A DNA stretch of 64,000 bases from Nitrobacter sp. 62-23 (GTDB lineage Bacteria > Pseudomonadota > Alphaproteobacteria > Rhizobiales > Xanthobacteraceae), in NCBI RefSeq assembly GCF_001897285.1, contig NZ_MKSM01000096.1:61365-125364 (forward strand), in the 5' to 3' direction. Both the position numbers and the translations under genes were made by a program. The notes under the pieces were generated by a model. The model was given only the letters and a program-made list of their open reading frames with translations, ran no database searches and was not told the origin of the DNA. Of the stretch, positions 36,354 through 45,545 are shown piece after piece (positions within the stretch are counted from its first letter, which is position 1; each line of letters starts with the position of its first letter).

Positions 36354-37658
36354 TCAGGGTTGTATCACGGCCGCAGCCTGCAGCGCGATCAGCACCGTCA
36401 GCGCCCCGCCGAGCCGCGTCACCAGAAGCGCGAACGGCAGGAGAGGCAGACGACCTCCTGCGCTCAGCATCGCGACAGCGCCGGTGCCGCCCATCGCCAT
36501 CCGCGAGAGCGTGATCGTCGCCGCATCGGCAGGGTCCAAGCCCGTCCAGCCCGAGACGAGATAGCCGGTGATGGAAAGCACCAGAACGGCGGCAATGACC
36601 ATACCGAACAAGGGCGCCGCGAACCCAGCCACAATGGGCTCCCAAGGCAAAAGAGTCATGCCCACCAGCCACAGTATCGGCAACAGCAGGTAGGATGTGA
36701 AGTAAACCTGAACAGCCCTCATCCCCCGCACAACCGGCGCCGGCACGACGTCCAGCGCACTCGCCGCCATGGCGACGACGATGACGACCAAAGCAGCGGA
36801 AATTCCAGAAGAACGCGAAACGACGGCTCCACAAACGTGCAGCACAATGATTGCGACGATGGCCAGTCCGACGTCCGCAGGGCTGAACGATTCTACATCG
36901 CTCGCCGCAGCGCTGCCATTTCCGGCCGCGCCCACCGGGTGAAGCATCCCTATTATTCCCGCGCCGACGATTGCGGCGAGATTGGCGACGAACAGCGCAG
37001 GCAGCATCTGAGCCAGCAGTTCGCCATGCCCCTGCCCCCATTGATCAGCATAACCCGCTGCGAGCGGTAGCGCTCCCGCGGTCAGTCCGCCAGCCATCAT
37101 CGGCGCCAACTGGAGGAAAAACGTTCTCGGAAAGTCGCTCCCCCAAAGCGCCGCTAGGCCCCACGTCGTCGCTGACGCCGCGAGAGTCCCGCCGATCACG
37201 GGAATCGCGAGTTTCAGGGCCATGCCTCGCATCGTTCTCCAGTTGATTTGTAAGCAGCCACCGAGCACGAGGACGCTGATAAGCCATCCGAGGATATCCA
37301 ACCGTTCGGTCGCAGCGCCCAGCGAAACGACTGTATCTCGGGGAATCCAGGCAATGCCTGCAAGCCAGGACGGGATGACCAGGCAAAGCACCGTATCGAT
37401 GCCTATCAAGCGGAGACGCGAAAGACGGCCAAACTCCGCGCAGGCGAAAGCGCCGAGAATTGTGATAAAAAGAGCGATGCAGAGCCTGCCCAAAGACACA
37501 TCCGGCTTTTCGACGGAAGCAACGGCGGCAAGACCAAGCGCCAATACCACAACGCCAAGGACGCCCGTGCTTCGCGTGCGCCATCGAGGGGACGATGCCG
37601 CATCGCGAATGGCATTCCTTTTGGACGCCGGCACTGGCATCTTCCACAATGAGGACAA
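36354..37658 (-). CDS. 2-hydroxycarboxylate transporter family (CitS/MleP type)
   Basis: A membrane transporter of 434 residues and about eleven helices. The second conserved loop is 'ITLSRMAMGGTGAVAMLSAGGRLPLLPFALLVTRLGGA', and the matching first loop 'APMMAGGLTAGALPLA' contains the GG motif expected of 2HCT proteins. It would import citrate, malate or a similar 2-hydroxyacid with Na+ or H+. The first ~30 residues are polar. A LysR gene lies directly downstream. Confidence 0.8.
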   Translation of the reverse strand: MSSLWKMPVPASKRNAIRDAASSPRWRTRSTGVLGVVVLALGLAAVASVEKPDVSLGRLCIALFITILGAFACAEFGRLSRLRLIGIDTVLCLVIPSWLAGIAWIPRDTVVSLGAATERLDILGWLISVLVLGGCLQINWRTMRGMALKLAIPVIGGTLAASATTWGLAALWGSDFPRTFFLQLAPMMAGGLTAGALPLAAGYADQWGQGHGELLAQMLPALFVANLAAIVGAGIIGMLHPVGAAGNGSAAASDVESFSPADVGLAIVAIIVLHVCGAVVSRSSGISAALVVIVVAMAASALDVVPAPVVRGMRAVQVYFTSYLLLPILWLVGMTLLPWEPIVAGFAAPLFGMVIAAVLVLSITGYLVSGWTGLDPADAATITLSRMAMGGTGAVAMLSAGGRLPLLPFALLVTRLGGALTVLIALQAAAVIQP

Positions 37659-38471
37659 AATTCAGAAACGAGTATGAATTGGATTCAAACTCCGTCAACC
37701 GGAAGGACGGTATCGAACCATGCCGCGCGGTTCATTGCAGATGCCGGCGCGTCGGCTGCGGATTTGAGCGATCGCTCCAGGCGCGCTTTCTTCCGTATGC
37801 CGAGAAGCTCGATTTACGGCGCCGAGGTCTGGACGGCTTACGCCAGGCCTCACCCCAAAACGGGCCGCCCCTTAATCGCTCGTTAGGATGCGGGAGAGCC
37901 TGGCGGGGAGTTTGGCTAGCTCTTTACCCGCCAAGCTCGTCGTCGTATTTTTGAGACAGAGACCAACCGCAGGCTGTGTAATTCGCCTAGCTCCGTCCAG
38001 GCGCTTCGCCACTGAAACAGACTGAAACCAGCATTTGCTGCCAACGCAGCTTACGGCACCCTCGCCCTGAACCGCACGGACGTTCGCCGTGGCTGGATCG
38101 CCTTTATCGCCCGTTTTTTCCGTTTGGACTTCGAAGACTTCGCATGCCTTGAAGGCCCGCGCGCCTTCGGCGCCAAGTTCGATCTTCGGACCCCGGATCT
38201 CCGCTGCGCCCCCCAGCGCCAACGCTGCTGACCTTGCGAAAATGGGCATGCGCTATCCCGTGGAGTTCGTATCAAACAGATCCAAAAGATCGAGCACCAG
38301 CAAACGCTTTCCGTAGAGAGCAAGGAAGCTCACTCTAAACGGTGCCAATCAGTAATCTGAGCTAGGAAGAACCGTCGCTGGAGAATGTCACGGCAACTGA
38401 CCCGAGACAGATAGCACCAACATGACGAACATTGCTTGCCATCGCTTCCAAGTTGCCTTTGAATACCTCAA
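37659..38471. other. 813-base region without a supported gene
   Basis: Open frames include 37674-37886 (plus) and 37872-38249 (minus, 125 residues with LALGGAAEIRGPKIELGAEG). None shows a domain, clear ribosome-binding site or partner gene. The minus frame has protein-like composition and could be a fragment of a lost gene. No RNA gene or repeat was recognised. Confidence 0.35.
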
Positions 38472-38921
38472 ATGTATTTTATCACCATTCTTTTGCTTCT
38501 TCTGATTTTTCCGATCGCTTCGACCGCTATCGAGGCGCTCGCATTTGGTCACACGCTCTCCACGTCAGCCATGAAATGGTTTGTCTTCTGGCCAATGCTG
38601 AGATTGCTCATTGCCGGCATCCGTCAAGTTATGCAGCCTGCATTCACTGCACGAGATATCTTCCACATTGAAGATCGGTCTGCTTTTGGCATCGTGAGAG
38701 AACTCGGATTCGCCAATTTAGCGATGGGCTCACTTGGCGCGCTGTCGCTTGTCTGGCCGCAACTGCTGTTCGGCGGGGCGTTTGTTGGCGGAATTTACTA
38801 TGCGCTCGCAGGCGTAGGCCATATCCCTCATGCCCGAGGCAATTCAAAGCGGACGATGGCGATGATTTCAGATTTAGCGATTGCCGTCGTGCTAGTGCTT
38901 ATTGCCTGGAAGGCGGTTTAG
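38472..38921 (+). CDS. Small polytopic membrane protein of unknown function
   Basis: 149 residues with four probable transmembrane helices (about 3-22, 35-52, 78-105, 125-147). The 'GFANLAMGSLGALSL...GGIYYALAGVGHIPHA' stretch resembles DUF6790-type membrane proteins, but the assignment is tentative. The body of the gene is AT-rich relative to the flanks. It stands alone upstream of the polyketide locus on the opposite strand. Confidence 0.6.
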   Translation: MYFITILLLLLIFPIASTAIEALAFGHTLSTSAMKWFVFWPMLRLLIAGIRQVMQPAFTARDIFHIEDRSAFGIVRELGFANLAMGSLGALSLVWPQLLFGGAFVGGIYYALAGVGHIPHARGNSKRTMAMISDLAIAVVLVLIAWKAV

Positions 38922-39052
38922 GAGCAAGGCTGACGAGAGCGAGAATGAAGAAATCCGCCGGAGCGTCACACATGACTGAGAATGATCCTTTGCCTCGATC
39001 CGTTCGCAACCGTGCTGCGGCTGGTCTTCAGCCTTGATGTCGGCAGACATAA

Positions 39053-39547
39053 TTAACCCCGCACAGTTGCGAGTGCTCGGGATTCAGCACGAATACGGAT
39101 GACAAGCGCCAGCGCATTCAAGACGGTGAAGATCGACGCTATCAACACCAGATGAAGAGCGAGCGGCAAAATGGCGATTTCCGCAGCGACGATTGCGTAG
39201 TTTGGATGTGATAAATATCTGTATGGCCCCGACGTAACCATAGGCGCGTTAGGCAACACAATGATGCGCGTTGTCCATCGCGATCCGAGCGTCGCCAGCA
39301 CCCAAACGCGAAGGGCCTGCAACAAAATAAAGATCGAAAGAGCGACAAGATTTACGTCCTGGCCGCGACCCCATATCCACAAGGTGGTCAGCCAGGCGGC
39401 ATGGATCATAACTACGAACGGATAATGACCCGGAGCGATCTCGATCGCGCCTTGCGCCAATAGCCTGCGGGTGTTGTATCGGGATATGACGAGCTCGCCT
39501 AGCCGTTGCAGGGTGACCAGCGCGAGAATGAGGATGGCGAGGGTCAC
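39053..39547 (-). CDS. Isoprenylcysteine carboxyl methyltransferase-like membrane protein
   Basis: A 164-residue integral membrane methyltransferase with about five helices. The ICMT-family motif 'GPYRYLSHPNYAIVAAEIAILPLAL' (RHPxYxxxE-like) is near residues 105-130. Its ATG overlaps the stop of the type III polyketide synthase upstream (39544-39547). Such pairs methylate the phenolic lipid made by the synthase in srs-like loci of other bacteria. The substrate here is inferred from context. Confidence 0.8.
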   Translation of the reverse strand: MTLAILILALVTLQRLGELVISRYNTRRLLAQGAIEIAPGHYPFVVMIHAAWLTTLWIWGRGQDVNLVALSIFILLQALRVWVLATLGSRWTTRIIVLPNAPMVTSGPYRYLSHPNYAIVAAEIAILPLALHLVLIASIFTVLNALALVIRIRAESRALATVRG

Positions 39548-40599
39548 GATGCGACGTGACGCAGAGTGACGCAGCTTGCCGTAAAGCCGGGCCCGAGCGA
39601 GGTCATTAGCGATCGCGGCGGCAGGCCCCGCGCGCGGGCCCGCTCAAGCACAAACAGGACCGTGGCCGCCGACATATTCCCGTAATCGGCAATAACCTTT
39701 CGTTCGTTGTTGAGCGTCCCCTGATCGAGCGAAAAAGCTCGCTCGATCGCGATAATGACCTTCGTGCCGCCTGGATGGCAGATGAAGCCATCGATATCTT
39801 CAATCGACAGACCCATCCCGGACAAGACTGCCGTGACGCCGGGTTTCATGTGCTTAGCTACGAAGTCAGGGATCGTGCGCTGAAAGATCACGCCAAATCC
39901 TTCGGGGTCCACGCGCCACCCCATGATATTCAGCGTGTTCGGCCACAGATGCTCTCCGGTCGCCTCGATACAAGTTGCACCTCCATCACCGGCACGCAAC
40001 ACAACAGCGGCAGCCCCGTCGCCAAACAGACTAGCAGCAACGATATTGGCTTTGGTCAATTCGTCGTGGCGAACTGCGAGCGTGCAAAGTTCAAGCACCA
40101 CTAGCAGCACGTCGGTGCCAGGCCGCGCTTGCGCCAAGCGCGATGCAATCGACAGTCCCGCGACGCCACCCGCGCAGCCCAGTCCAAACACTGGCACCCG
40201 CGACACATCCGGCCGAAAACCAAGTTTCCCGGCGACGCGCGCCTCCAGTGTCGGAGTGGCAATGCCGGTCGAACACACCGTGACGACGGTGTCGATGTCG
40301 GCCGCGCTGAGATCGGCGCGCTCGATAGCTTTGTGCGCGACATCGACGAACAAGGCTTCCGCGCCTTCGAGAAAGGCCTGAGTCCGCTCCGGCCAGCCAC
40401 GCGGCTCGTAGTACCATTCGATCGGTTTGACGCCGTAACGGCGCTGTATACCAGTATTGGCGAAAAGAGTGGAGAGCGTTTCAAACTGCGGATATAGCGA
40501 GCCCAAGATAGCTCGGGCTGCCTCGAGGATTTGCATCTGATGAAACACATATGCTGGAACCCCGGTCGCCATCGAGACTAAAGCGGCCGCGTGTTTCAT
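39544..40599 (-). CDS. Type III polyketide synthase (chalcone/stilbene synthase family)
   Basis: A homodimeric synthase of 351 residues making resorcinol/pyrone lipids from long acyl-CoA and malonyl-CoA. The catalytic triad is Cys in VFGLGCAGG, His in FICHPGG and Asn in YGNMSAAT. The start ATG 40599 has AGGAG upstream; the open frame extends to 40698 without homology. It is followed by an ICMT-like methyltransferase, as in alkylresorcinol clusters, and upstream is a PNPOx-like gene. The product is unknown. Confidence 0.87.
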   Translation of the reverse strand: MKHAAALVSMATGVPAYVFHQMQILEAARAILGSLYPQFETLSTLFANTGIQRRYGVKPIEWYYEPRGWPERTQAFLEGAEALFVDVAHKAIERADLSAADIDTVVTVCSTGIATPTLEARVAGKLGFRPDVSRVPVFGLGCAGGVAGLSIASRLAQARPGTDVLLVVLELCTLAVRHDELTKANIVAASLFGDGAAAVVLRAGDGGATCIEATGEHLWPNTLNIMGWRVDPEGFGVIFQRTIPDFVAKHMKPGVTAVLSGMGLSIEDIDGFICHPGGTKVIIAIERAFSLDQGTLNNERKVIADYGNMSAATVLFVLERARARGLPPRSLMTSLGPGFTASCVTLRHVAS

Positions 40600-40713
40600 G
40601 TCGTTACTCCTGCCCGAGTGGTATCGATATCTGAAACCGCGGCCCACGCAATTAGCCAGGCGGGCGCCGGCCACCTGTGCCGATGCAGATGAACTCACCG
40701 CGCCACGGCGTTC

Positions 40714-41205
40714 TTACATCTTGACCGTCACCTTGCGGTTCTCACCGAGGTTCGGCCTCTCTCCGGTGAACTTCGCCTTGGCGAACTCGAAGATGGTCGC
40801 CATGGCACTTGCTGGTCCATCCCACAATTCCCCGATAAAAGGCTCGATTCGCAACAGGCATACATTGAGATCGCTTGGCCCTCCTGGCCACCACAATTCA
40901 TCAGTCTTTCGCCATGCCGCCTCTATCTTGTCCGCATCGTGGATCATGTCGGCGCGACCGGTGATCGACAGATAAGCTTTCTCGTTTGCATCGATAAAGA
41001 TGAGTCCGACATCGGGCCTGGCCTCAATCTCCTGCTCCTTGGCGCTGTGAATATCGGTTACGAAGAAAATCAGGCCAGCGCCGCGATCAGGTCTTGCTTC
41101 CAGTGGTCGCGCACGCAATCCATCAGCGAATTGCGTTGTCAGCATGCAAACGCCCACCTTTTCAATGATGTCCCAGACGCGATCGATGTTGTTTTCCTTA
41201 TTCAT
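40714..41205 (-). CDS. Pyridoxamine 5'-phosphate oxidase-related, general stress protein 26 family
   Basis: A flavin-binding split-barrel protein of 163 residues. Family pattern: 'VWDIIEKVGVCMLTTQFADGLRARPLEARPD' at the N-terminus, then 'LIFFVTDIHSAKEQEIEARPDVGLIFIDANEKAYLSITGRADMI' and a C-terminal 'LLRIEPFIGELWDGPASAMATIFEFAKAKFTG'. It likely binds FMN or F420-like cofactors in stress response. It precedes the polyketide synthase by ~115 bases on the same strand. Confidence 0.85.
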   Translation of the reverse strand: MNKENNIDRVWDIIEKVGVCMLTTQFADGLRARPLEARPDRGAGLIFFVTDIHSAKEQEIEARPDVGLIFIDANEKAYLSITGRADMIHDADKIEAAWRKTDELWWPGGPSDLNVCLLRIEPFIGELWDGPASAMATIFEFAKAKFTGERPNLGENRKVTVKM

Positions 41206-41975
41206 GTTAGACCAGCTTCATGTGATGTGGTTGGTAACCTGAGGCTTCAGTAATTCGAGACTTCGGAAACGGGTTCTTCGCGTGGCTTGTGCGGCTCAGT
41301 ATCGATTTGGGATAATCCCCATCAAGTGGCGGAGTTCCCGTCATCAAAAGCCCGGCGCTCGCACCGGACTCGCGGAAGAATCAACGGTTCGACAGGGGCG
41401 AACAACAAGGCAGCGTCTGTGATTACATGGCACTGCGCCGGCACAGGGCCAACCGCATCATGATTGATTATTGTGTTGGATACGGACTTGCGAGACATCC
41501 TTCTCTTGAGCCAGGCGGCAAGGCTTCAGGCGCAACGGCTTCAGCCGGCTGCCGGAGGCGCCCGGGTCCGCAAGAACGGAAAGACACCTTATGAGATTCT
41601 CCGTGAACGGCTCATGGCACCTGCAGGCCTTCGTTCCGGAGTCTCAGAATTATTTTTTTAGCGCCGCAGGAGGCAACGGCCTGCGTTCGTTCCGACGATG
41701 CGGCCCTACTACTCGATTTGCGGCCCTACTACTCGGAGATGAGCGGGGAGGTTGGCCGTCGTTGGCGCGATCAAGGCCTTGCCGACCGCGGTCGTTGTGA
41801 CAGCCATGGTGCGGTCAAGGCTGATACCAGTTCAAGGGCGAATGCCTAACACAAGACACAGAGGAGCTAAGCAACCGCCCGTTCATTGAATCGGTCGATC
41901 GAAATATTTCTTGTCAGCTAGGAACCGCCCAAGCGGGAGCCGGTTCGTTGTAGGCAAAAGCAACGGAGATCACGC
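41206..41975. other. 770-base gap with possible transposase remnant and a short tandem repeat
   Basis: A frame at about 41464-41661 (plus) ends in 'RKNGKTPYEILRERL', resembling the tail of DDE integrase-type transposases, but nothing upstream supports it. At 41699-41715 and 41719-41735 a 17-base sequence TGCGGCCCTACTACTCG is repeated in tandem (the second copy after 'att'). No intact gene is visible. GGAG at 41964-41967 serves the catalase gene. Confidence 0.35.
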
Positions 41976-42932
41976 ATGTTCATGCACAACAAGCGCTTGC
42001 AATACACTGTCCGCGTTTCGGAACCAAATCCGGTGCTCGGTTCGTTTATGCTGGAGCAGTTCGGCGGTCCTGACGGCGAGCTCGCAGCGGCGATGCGCTA
42101 TTTCACGCAGGGACTGGCTGACGACGACCCTGGCCGCAAGGACATGCTTCTCGATATCGCTACCGAAGAGCTCAGTCATCTTGAAGTGATTGGTTCCATC
42201 GTCGCAATGCTCAACAAAGGCGCCAAAGCCCAAATTTCTGAAGGCAGCATGGAGGAAGCTGAACTCTATATGTCCCTCACGAAGGGTGGGAATAGCCACA
42301 CTCAATCGATCCTCTATGGTGGCGGTCCGGCACTCACCAATTCTTCAGGAGTTCCATGGACTGCCGCCTATATCGATAGCCGGGGTGATCCTACTTGCGA
42401 TCTACGCTCGAACATAGCCGCTGAAAGCCGGGCCAAGATTGTGTACGAGCGACTCATCAATTTAACCGACGATCCTGGTATTAAGGAGGCACTGGGCTTT
42501 CTTATGACTCGTGAGATCGCTCACCAGAAGTCATTCGAGAAAGCGCTCTATGCCATCGCAGATAACTTTCCACCTGGCAAACTTCCGGGACTCAAAACTT
42601 TCGCAGATACTTATGTAAATACTTCGCAAGGCGGCGCAGAGCCGAACGGCCCATGGAATAGCGGCAAGCAATGGAAAAGGGTGGATGAGTTGGAATCAAG
42701 CCTTCCAGCAGATGGCGGCGATGGCGAGGCCACCGTTCAGCTCAGCTCGATTGACATGGCAGCTCTCAAAGCCCTAGGCGCTCGCACAATGTCGCAACAA
42801 GAAGGCGACCCGAAGACTGGCGCGGATTTAGGCGCTGGTCCTGGCGCGGGAAAAGTCACCGGCGGAGACAAAGGCGGAGCAGTTGACATGGACGAAGCCA
42901 GAGCTATGGCACAAAGACGGACCGCAGCGTAG
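41976..42932 (+). CDS. Manganese (non-heme) catalase
   Basis: A dinuclear-manganese catalase of 318 residues that disproportionates hydrogen peroxide in the cytosol. The ferritin-like core has 'EQFGGPDGELAAAMRYFTQGL' and 'DIATEELSHLEVIGSIVAML' (first metal set), then 'NIAAESRAKIVYERLINLTDDPGIKEALGFLMTREIAHQKSFEKAL' (second set). The Gly-rich C-terminal tail (GPGAGKVTGGDKGG) is a common extension. It is AT-richer than the core genes and surrounded by remnants, suggesting acquisition. It may relate to desiccation or oxidative stress, like the PRC-barrel gene 0.7 kb downstream. Confidence 0.93.
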   Translation: MFMHNKRLQYTVRVSEPNPVLGSFMLEQFGGPDGELAAAMRYFTQGLADDDPGRKDMLLDIATEELSHLEVIGSIVAMLNKGAKAQISEGSMEEAELYMSLTKGGNSHTQSILYGGGPALTNSSGVPWTAAYIDSRGDPTCDLRSNIAAESRAKIVYERLINLTDDPGIKEALGFLMTREIAHQKSFEKALYAIADNFPPGKLPGLKTFADTYVNTSQGGAEPNGPWNSGKQWKRVDELESSLPADGGDGEATVQLSSIDMAALKALGARTMSQQEGDPKTGADLGAGPGAGKVTGGDKGGAVDMDEARAMAQRRTAA

Positions 42933-43672
42933 GCAATCCCAAAAGGGATCGCAAAAAATCGTCCACGACTATAACAGCCTTGGTTTGCGCTAACTGCCGT
43001 TGACTTGCGTCCGGTCGCCAGATGCCGGTACGCCAGCAGGCGTATTCCCTCTGGTGGACGTTTGCGTCACGTACTTACTTAAAATACTCGCTATACGTCA
43101 GGATGCCAGGCTTCGATCAGTTCCGCAGCTTCGGCCAATTCGACCTGGACGTTGAAACGCTGGGCTTCCAGCGCGATGCACCTGCTAAGCCGATGGACAC
43201 CACGGCGGAGCGTTCCGGGCGGAGCGTTCCGGGCCATGAGCTTCCGTTTACAAAAATCCCGGGCTTGAGTTGGAAATCTTAAAATGGCGCATTCTCTGCG
43301 ATGTTTGCCACGGCAAGACGCCAAAGTAGGGCTTTCGCGTTCCGCCTCGATCCCTGGTCTGGGAATGATTAGCTGCTTGGTTCGCAACCGCGACGTCACA
43401 TCGGAAGGACTGCTAAGACAAAGCTAGTTCAAGAGACTGTCAATAAGCTAAGCGACAGTATTTTTGCTACGGCTTGAAACCAACATTTACGCGGCGGCGC
43501 TGGCGGATCATGTCTCATGATTTCATCGTCGCCATAACTGCGGCCTCGTTCTGATGCTGATGCTGACGCTGCTGCTCTACTTCCATGCGCCGGCTGCGCC
43601 GGCCATTAGCATCGGGACACCGGGAACGTTTGCGGTGCGAGCCGGTTTTCCATCCCTAGCGAGGAGAATCTC
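42933..43672. other. 740-base gap with a small tandem duplication
   Basis: No supported gene. CGGAGCGTTCCGGG occurs twice in tandem at about 43205-43232. The minus frame 43091-43399 is protein-like in length but shows no domain. AGGAG at 43662-43666 serves the next gene. Confidence 0.35.
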
Positions 43673-44032
43673 ATGGCCAAAGAAGCAAGAGAAACCGGCA
43701 CCCTAATCGGCAGCGATAAGGTTGAAGGAACCGCGGTCTACGGCCGCGACAACGAGAAGATCGGCGAGATCGAGCGCGTCATGATCGAGAAGAGGAGTGG
43801 ACGAGTGTCATACGCGGTCCTTGGGTTCGGCGGGTTTCTCGGCATCGGAAATGACCATTATCCGCTTCCCTGGAACAGCCTGAAATACGACACCGATGTT
43901 GGAGGGTACCGGGTCGGCGTAACCGAGGAGCAGCTCAACGGCGCGCCCAGGTATGCATCAGCGAGCAGCTGGGATTGGACAGACCGTGGCCGCACCAAAG
44001 CAGTCGACGACTACTATGCTGGCCTTACCTAG
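43673..44032 (+). CDS. PRC-barrel domain protein
   Basis: A small soluble protein of 119 residues. 'GTLIGSDKVEGTAVYGRDNEKIGEIERVMIEKRSGRVSYAVLGFGGFLGIGNDHYPLPWNSLKYD' is a full PRC-barrel domain (about 10-90). Such free-standing PRC-barrel proteins are common in stress-response gene neighbourhoods of rhizobiales; exact role unknown. Its ribosome-binding site GAGGAG lies seven bases before ATG. A strong hairpin follows the stop. Confidence 0.82.
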   Translation: MAKEARETGTLIGSDKVEGTAVYGRDNEKIGEIERVMIEKRSGRVSYAVLGFGGFLGIGNDHYPLPWNSLKYDTDVGGYRVGVTEEQLNGAPRYASASSWDWTDRGRTKAVDDYYAGLT

Positions 44033-44041
44033 AATTCGAGG

Positions 44042-44065
44042 TCGCGGCCGGCTTCCCGGCCGCGA
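44042..44065 (+). terminator. Strong GC hairpin after the PRC-barrel gene
   Basis: Ten-base perfect stem 44042-44051 with 44056-44065 (TCGCGGCCGG/CCGGCCGCGA) and a CTTC loop, nine bases after the stop codon. No T-run follows on either strand, so it may act as an RNA-stabilising or Rho-assisted element. Confidence 0.5.
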
Positions 44066-44200
44066 TGCTCAGCGGGATCATAGGAACGAGGCTGTCGCAC
44101 CGAAATTACTGGCGGCCCGCGCCGAGACCCGGGGGCACCGCACGGTTCTGCAAGACCTCAAAAGCTCTCAGCGGAGGCCGTGCGTTCATGGAGCGCATAT

Positions 44201-44416
44201 TCAGTTGCGCTTGCTCCGGAAGTCGTTGAACGAGGCGTCTATCAGGAGGAGTTTGTCGAGCACTATCAGCTGCCGCTCCTCGCGCGTACCGGGCCCGTTC
44301 TCAAGGAAAGCCTGCAGCGTATCCTTGACCTGCTGCACCTTCGCGTCCTTGCTTTCGAGCCCGTCGCTGAAGCGTGAAAGGATTTCCTGTATCCGCTTCT
44401 CGTCCTCATCGCTCAT
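44201..44416 (-). CDS. Small charged hypothetical protein
   Basis: 71 residues, mostly predicted helical (MSDEDEKRIQEILSRFSDGLESKDAKVQQVKDTL...). ATG 44416 is preceded by GGAG at seven bases; the in-frame GTG at 44422 lies too close to that site. Family unknown. It points toward the PRC-barrel gene. Confidence 0.5.
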   Translation of the reverse strand: MSDEDEKRIQEILSRFSDGLESKDAKVQQVKDTLQAFLENGPGTREERQLIVLDKLLLIDASFNDFRSKRN

Positions 44417-44557
44417 CTTCACTCTCCGTTAGCAGGCTTCGCTAAGATAGGGCGCATCCGATACGAGGCAAGTCCTTCGTTGAAAGCGCACCTTCACGCG
44501 TTGATTGAAGCATCGCAAAAGCCGCTGGGTCTCAAGCGGCTCTTTGCGTGCATCAAG

Positions 44558-45257
44558 GCAACGGCACGACCGGCCCCATGGGCGTCAAAGCCATCGCCAG
44601 CTACCTCAACGAACGCCGTTTCTTCACGCGCGACGACGGCCGCTGGGGATTAGCGCAAATGGCCGCACGATCGCGATGGACAAGCTCGACGATCTCGTGG
44701 CGAGCCGCATAGAGGAACGCTTGCTCCAGCCCAAGCAGCTGAAGACGATCCTCGCCAATCTGCTTGACGGCCGTGAAGACCGCGCCGAGCGCCGCCGCCA
44801 GCACCTTGCCGAACTCCACAAGCGAATCACCGAGACCGACCAGCGCCTTGACCGCCTCTATGACGCGATCGAAGGCAGCATCGTCGATAAGGACGATATG
44901 GTGCTCAAGGACCGCATCGCCGGCCTCAAGGCCATTCGGGATCAGGCCACGGCCGACGCCGAGCGGACCCAGGCCACGCTTGACAGCGCCGGTGGCGAGT
45001 CGGTCAGCCTCGACATGATCGACGATTTCTCCCGCACCGCCCGCTAGGGCCTGCGCCTTGAAAGCGGCGGCTATCGGCGGGATCACCTACGCGCGTTCGC
45101 GTAGCGCGTCGAGGTGGCGGACGACGAGGTTCGCATCATGGGATCGAAATCAGAGCTGCCTCGCGCCCTGGTGGCCGCTTCGAACGTGGATTCGGCGGCG
45201 TTCGACGTTCGCAGTTCTGTTCTGAAATGGCGCGCCCGAAGAGATTCGAACTCCTGA
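44558..45257 (+). pseudogene. Dead large serine recombinase ending inside tRNA-Arg
   Basis: A first fragment at about 44558-44660 reads GPMGVKAIASYLNERRFFTRD, typical of the middle of large serine recombinases. After a deletion/frame jump near 44660 the coiled-coil and C-terminal part follow: MDKLDDLVASRIEERLLQPKQL, 'RITETDQRLDRLYDAIEGSI' and RIAGLKAIRDQATADAE. In the same frame, after two TAG codons at 45045 and 45102 (both probable CAG>TAG changes), the family tail continues: GGYRRDHLRAFA, RVEVADDEVRIMGSKSEL and VRSSVLKWRARRDSN, to TGA 45255. The last codons overlap the tRNA 3' end. The N-terminal catalytic domain is absent. Confidence 0.8.
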
Positions 45258-45304
45258 CCCCCAGATTCGTAGTCTGGTGCTCTATCCAGCTGAGCTACGG
45301 GCGC
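45228..45304 (-). tRNA. tRNA-Arg(ACG)
   Basis: Reading the minus strand gives a 77-base cloverleaf. Acceptor GCGCCCG pairs with CGGGCGC, followed by discriminator G and encoded CCA at 45230-45228. The D-arm is GCTCAGCTGGATAGAGC, the anticodon loop CTACGAA gives anticodon ACG, and the T-loop has GTTCGAATC. Its 3' end overlaps the tail of the recombinase pseudogene, marking an integration site. Confidence 0.95.
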
Positions 45305-45545
45305 GTTTGTCGCGGAAATCGCGAGTGGCGAACAGCAACTGCGTTCGGAGACAGGCGTCTCGAAAGCGGGCCATAGCTAACGGCTCCCGTCCGGCTTTGC
45401 AAGCGGCACCGCTGCACCAACATTGCTGAAATGGCGGCAAACCGCTGAAACCGCCCTGATAACGGACGATGGCGACACGGCTGCTAACCTTATGGCAGGA
45501 ATGGCCAAATCACGTTAAGTGCGCGCCCCGCGCTCGAATTCAGTT

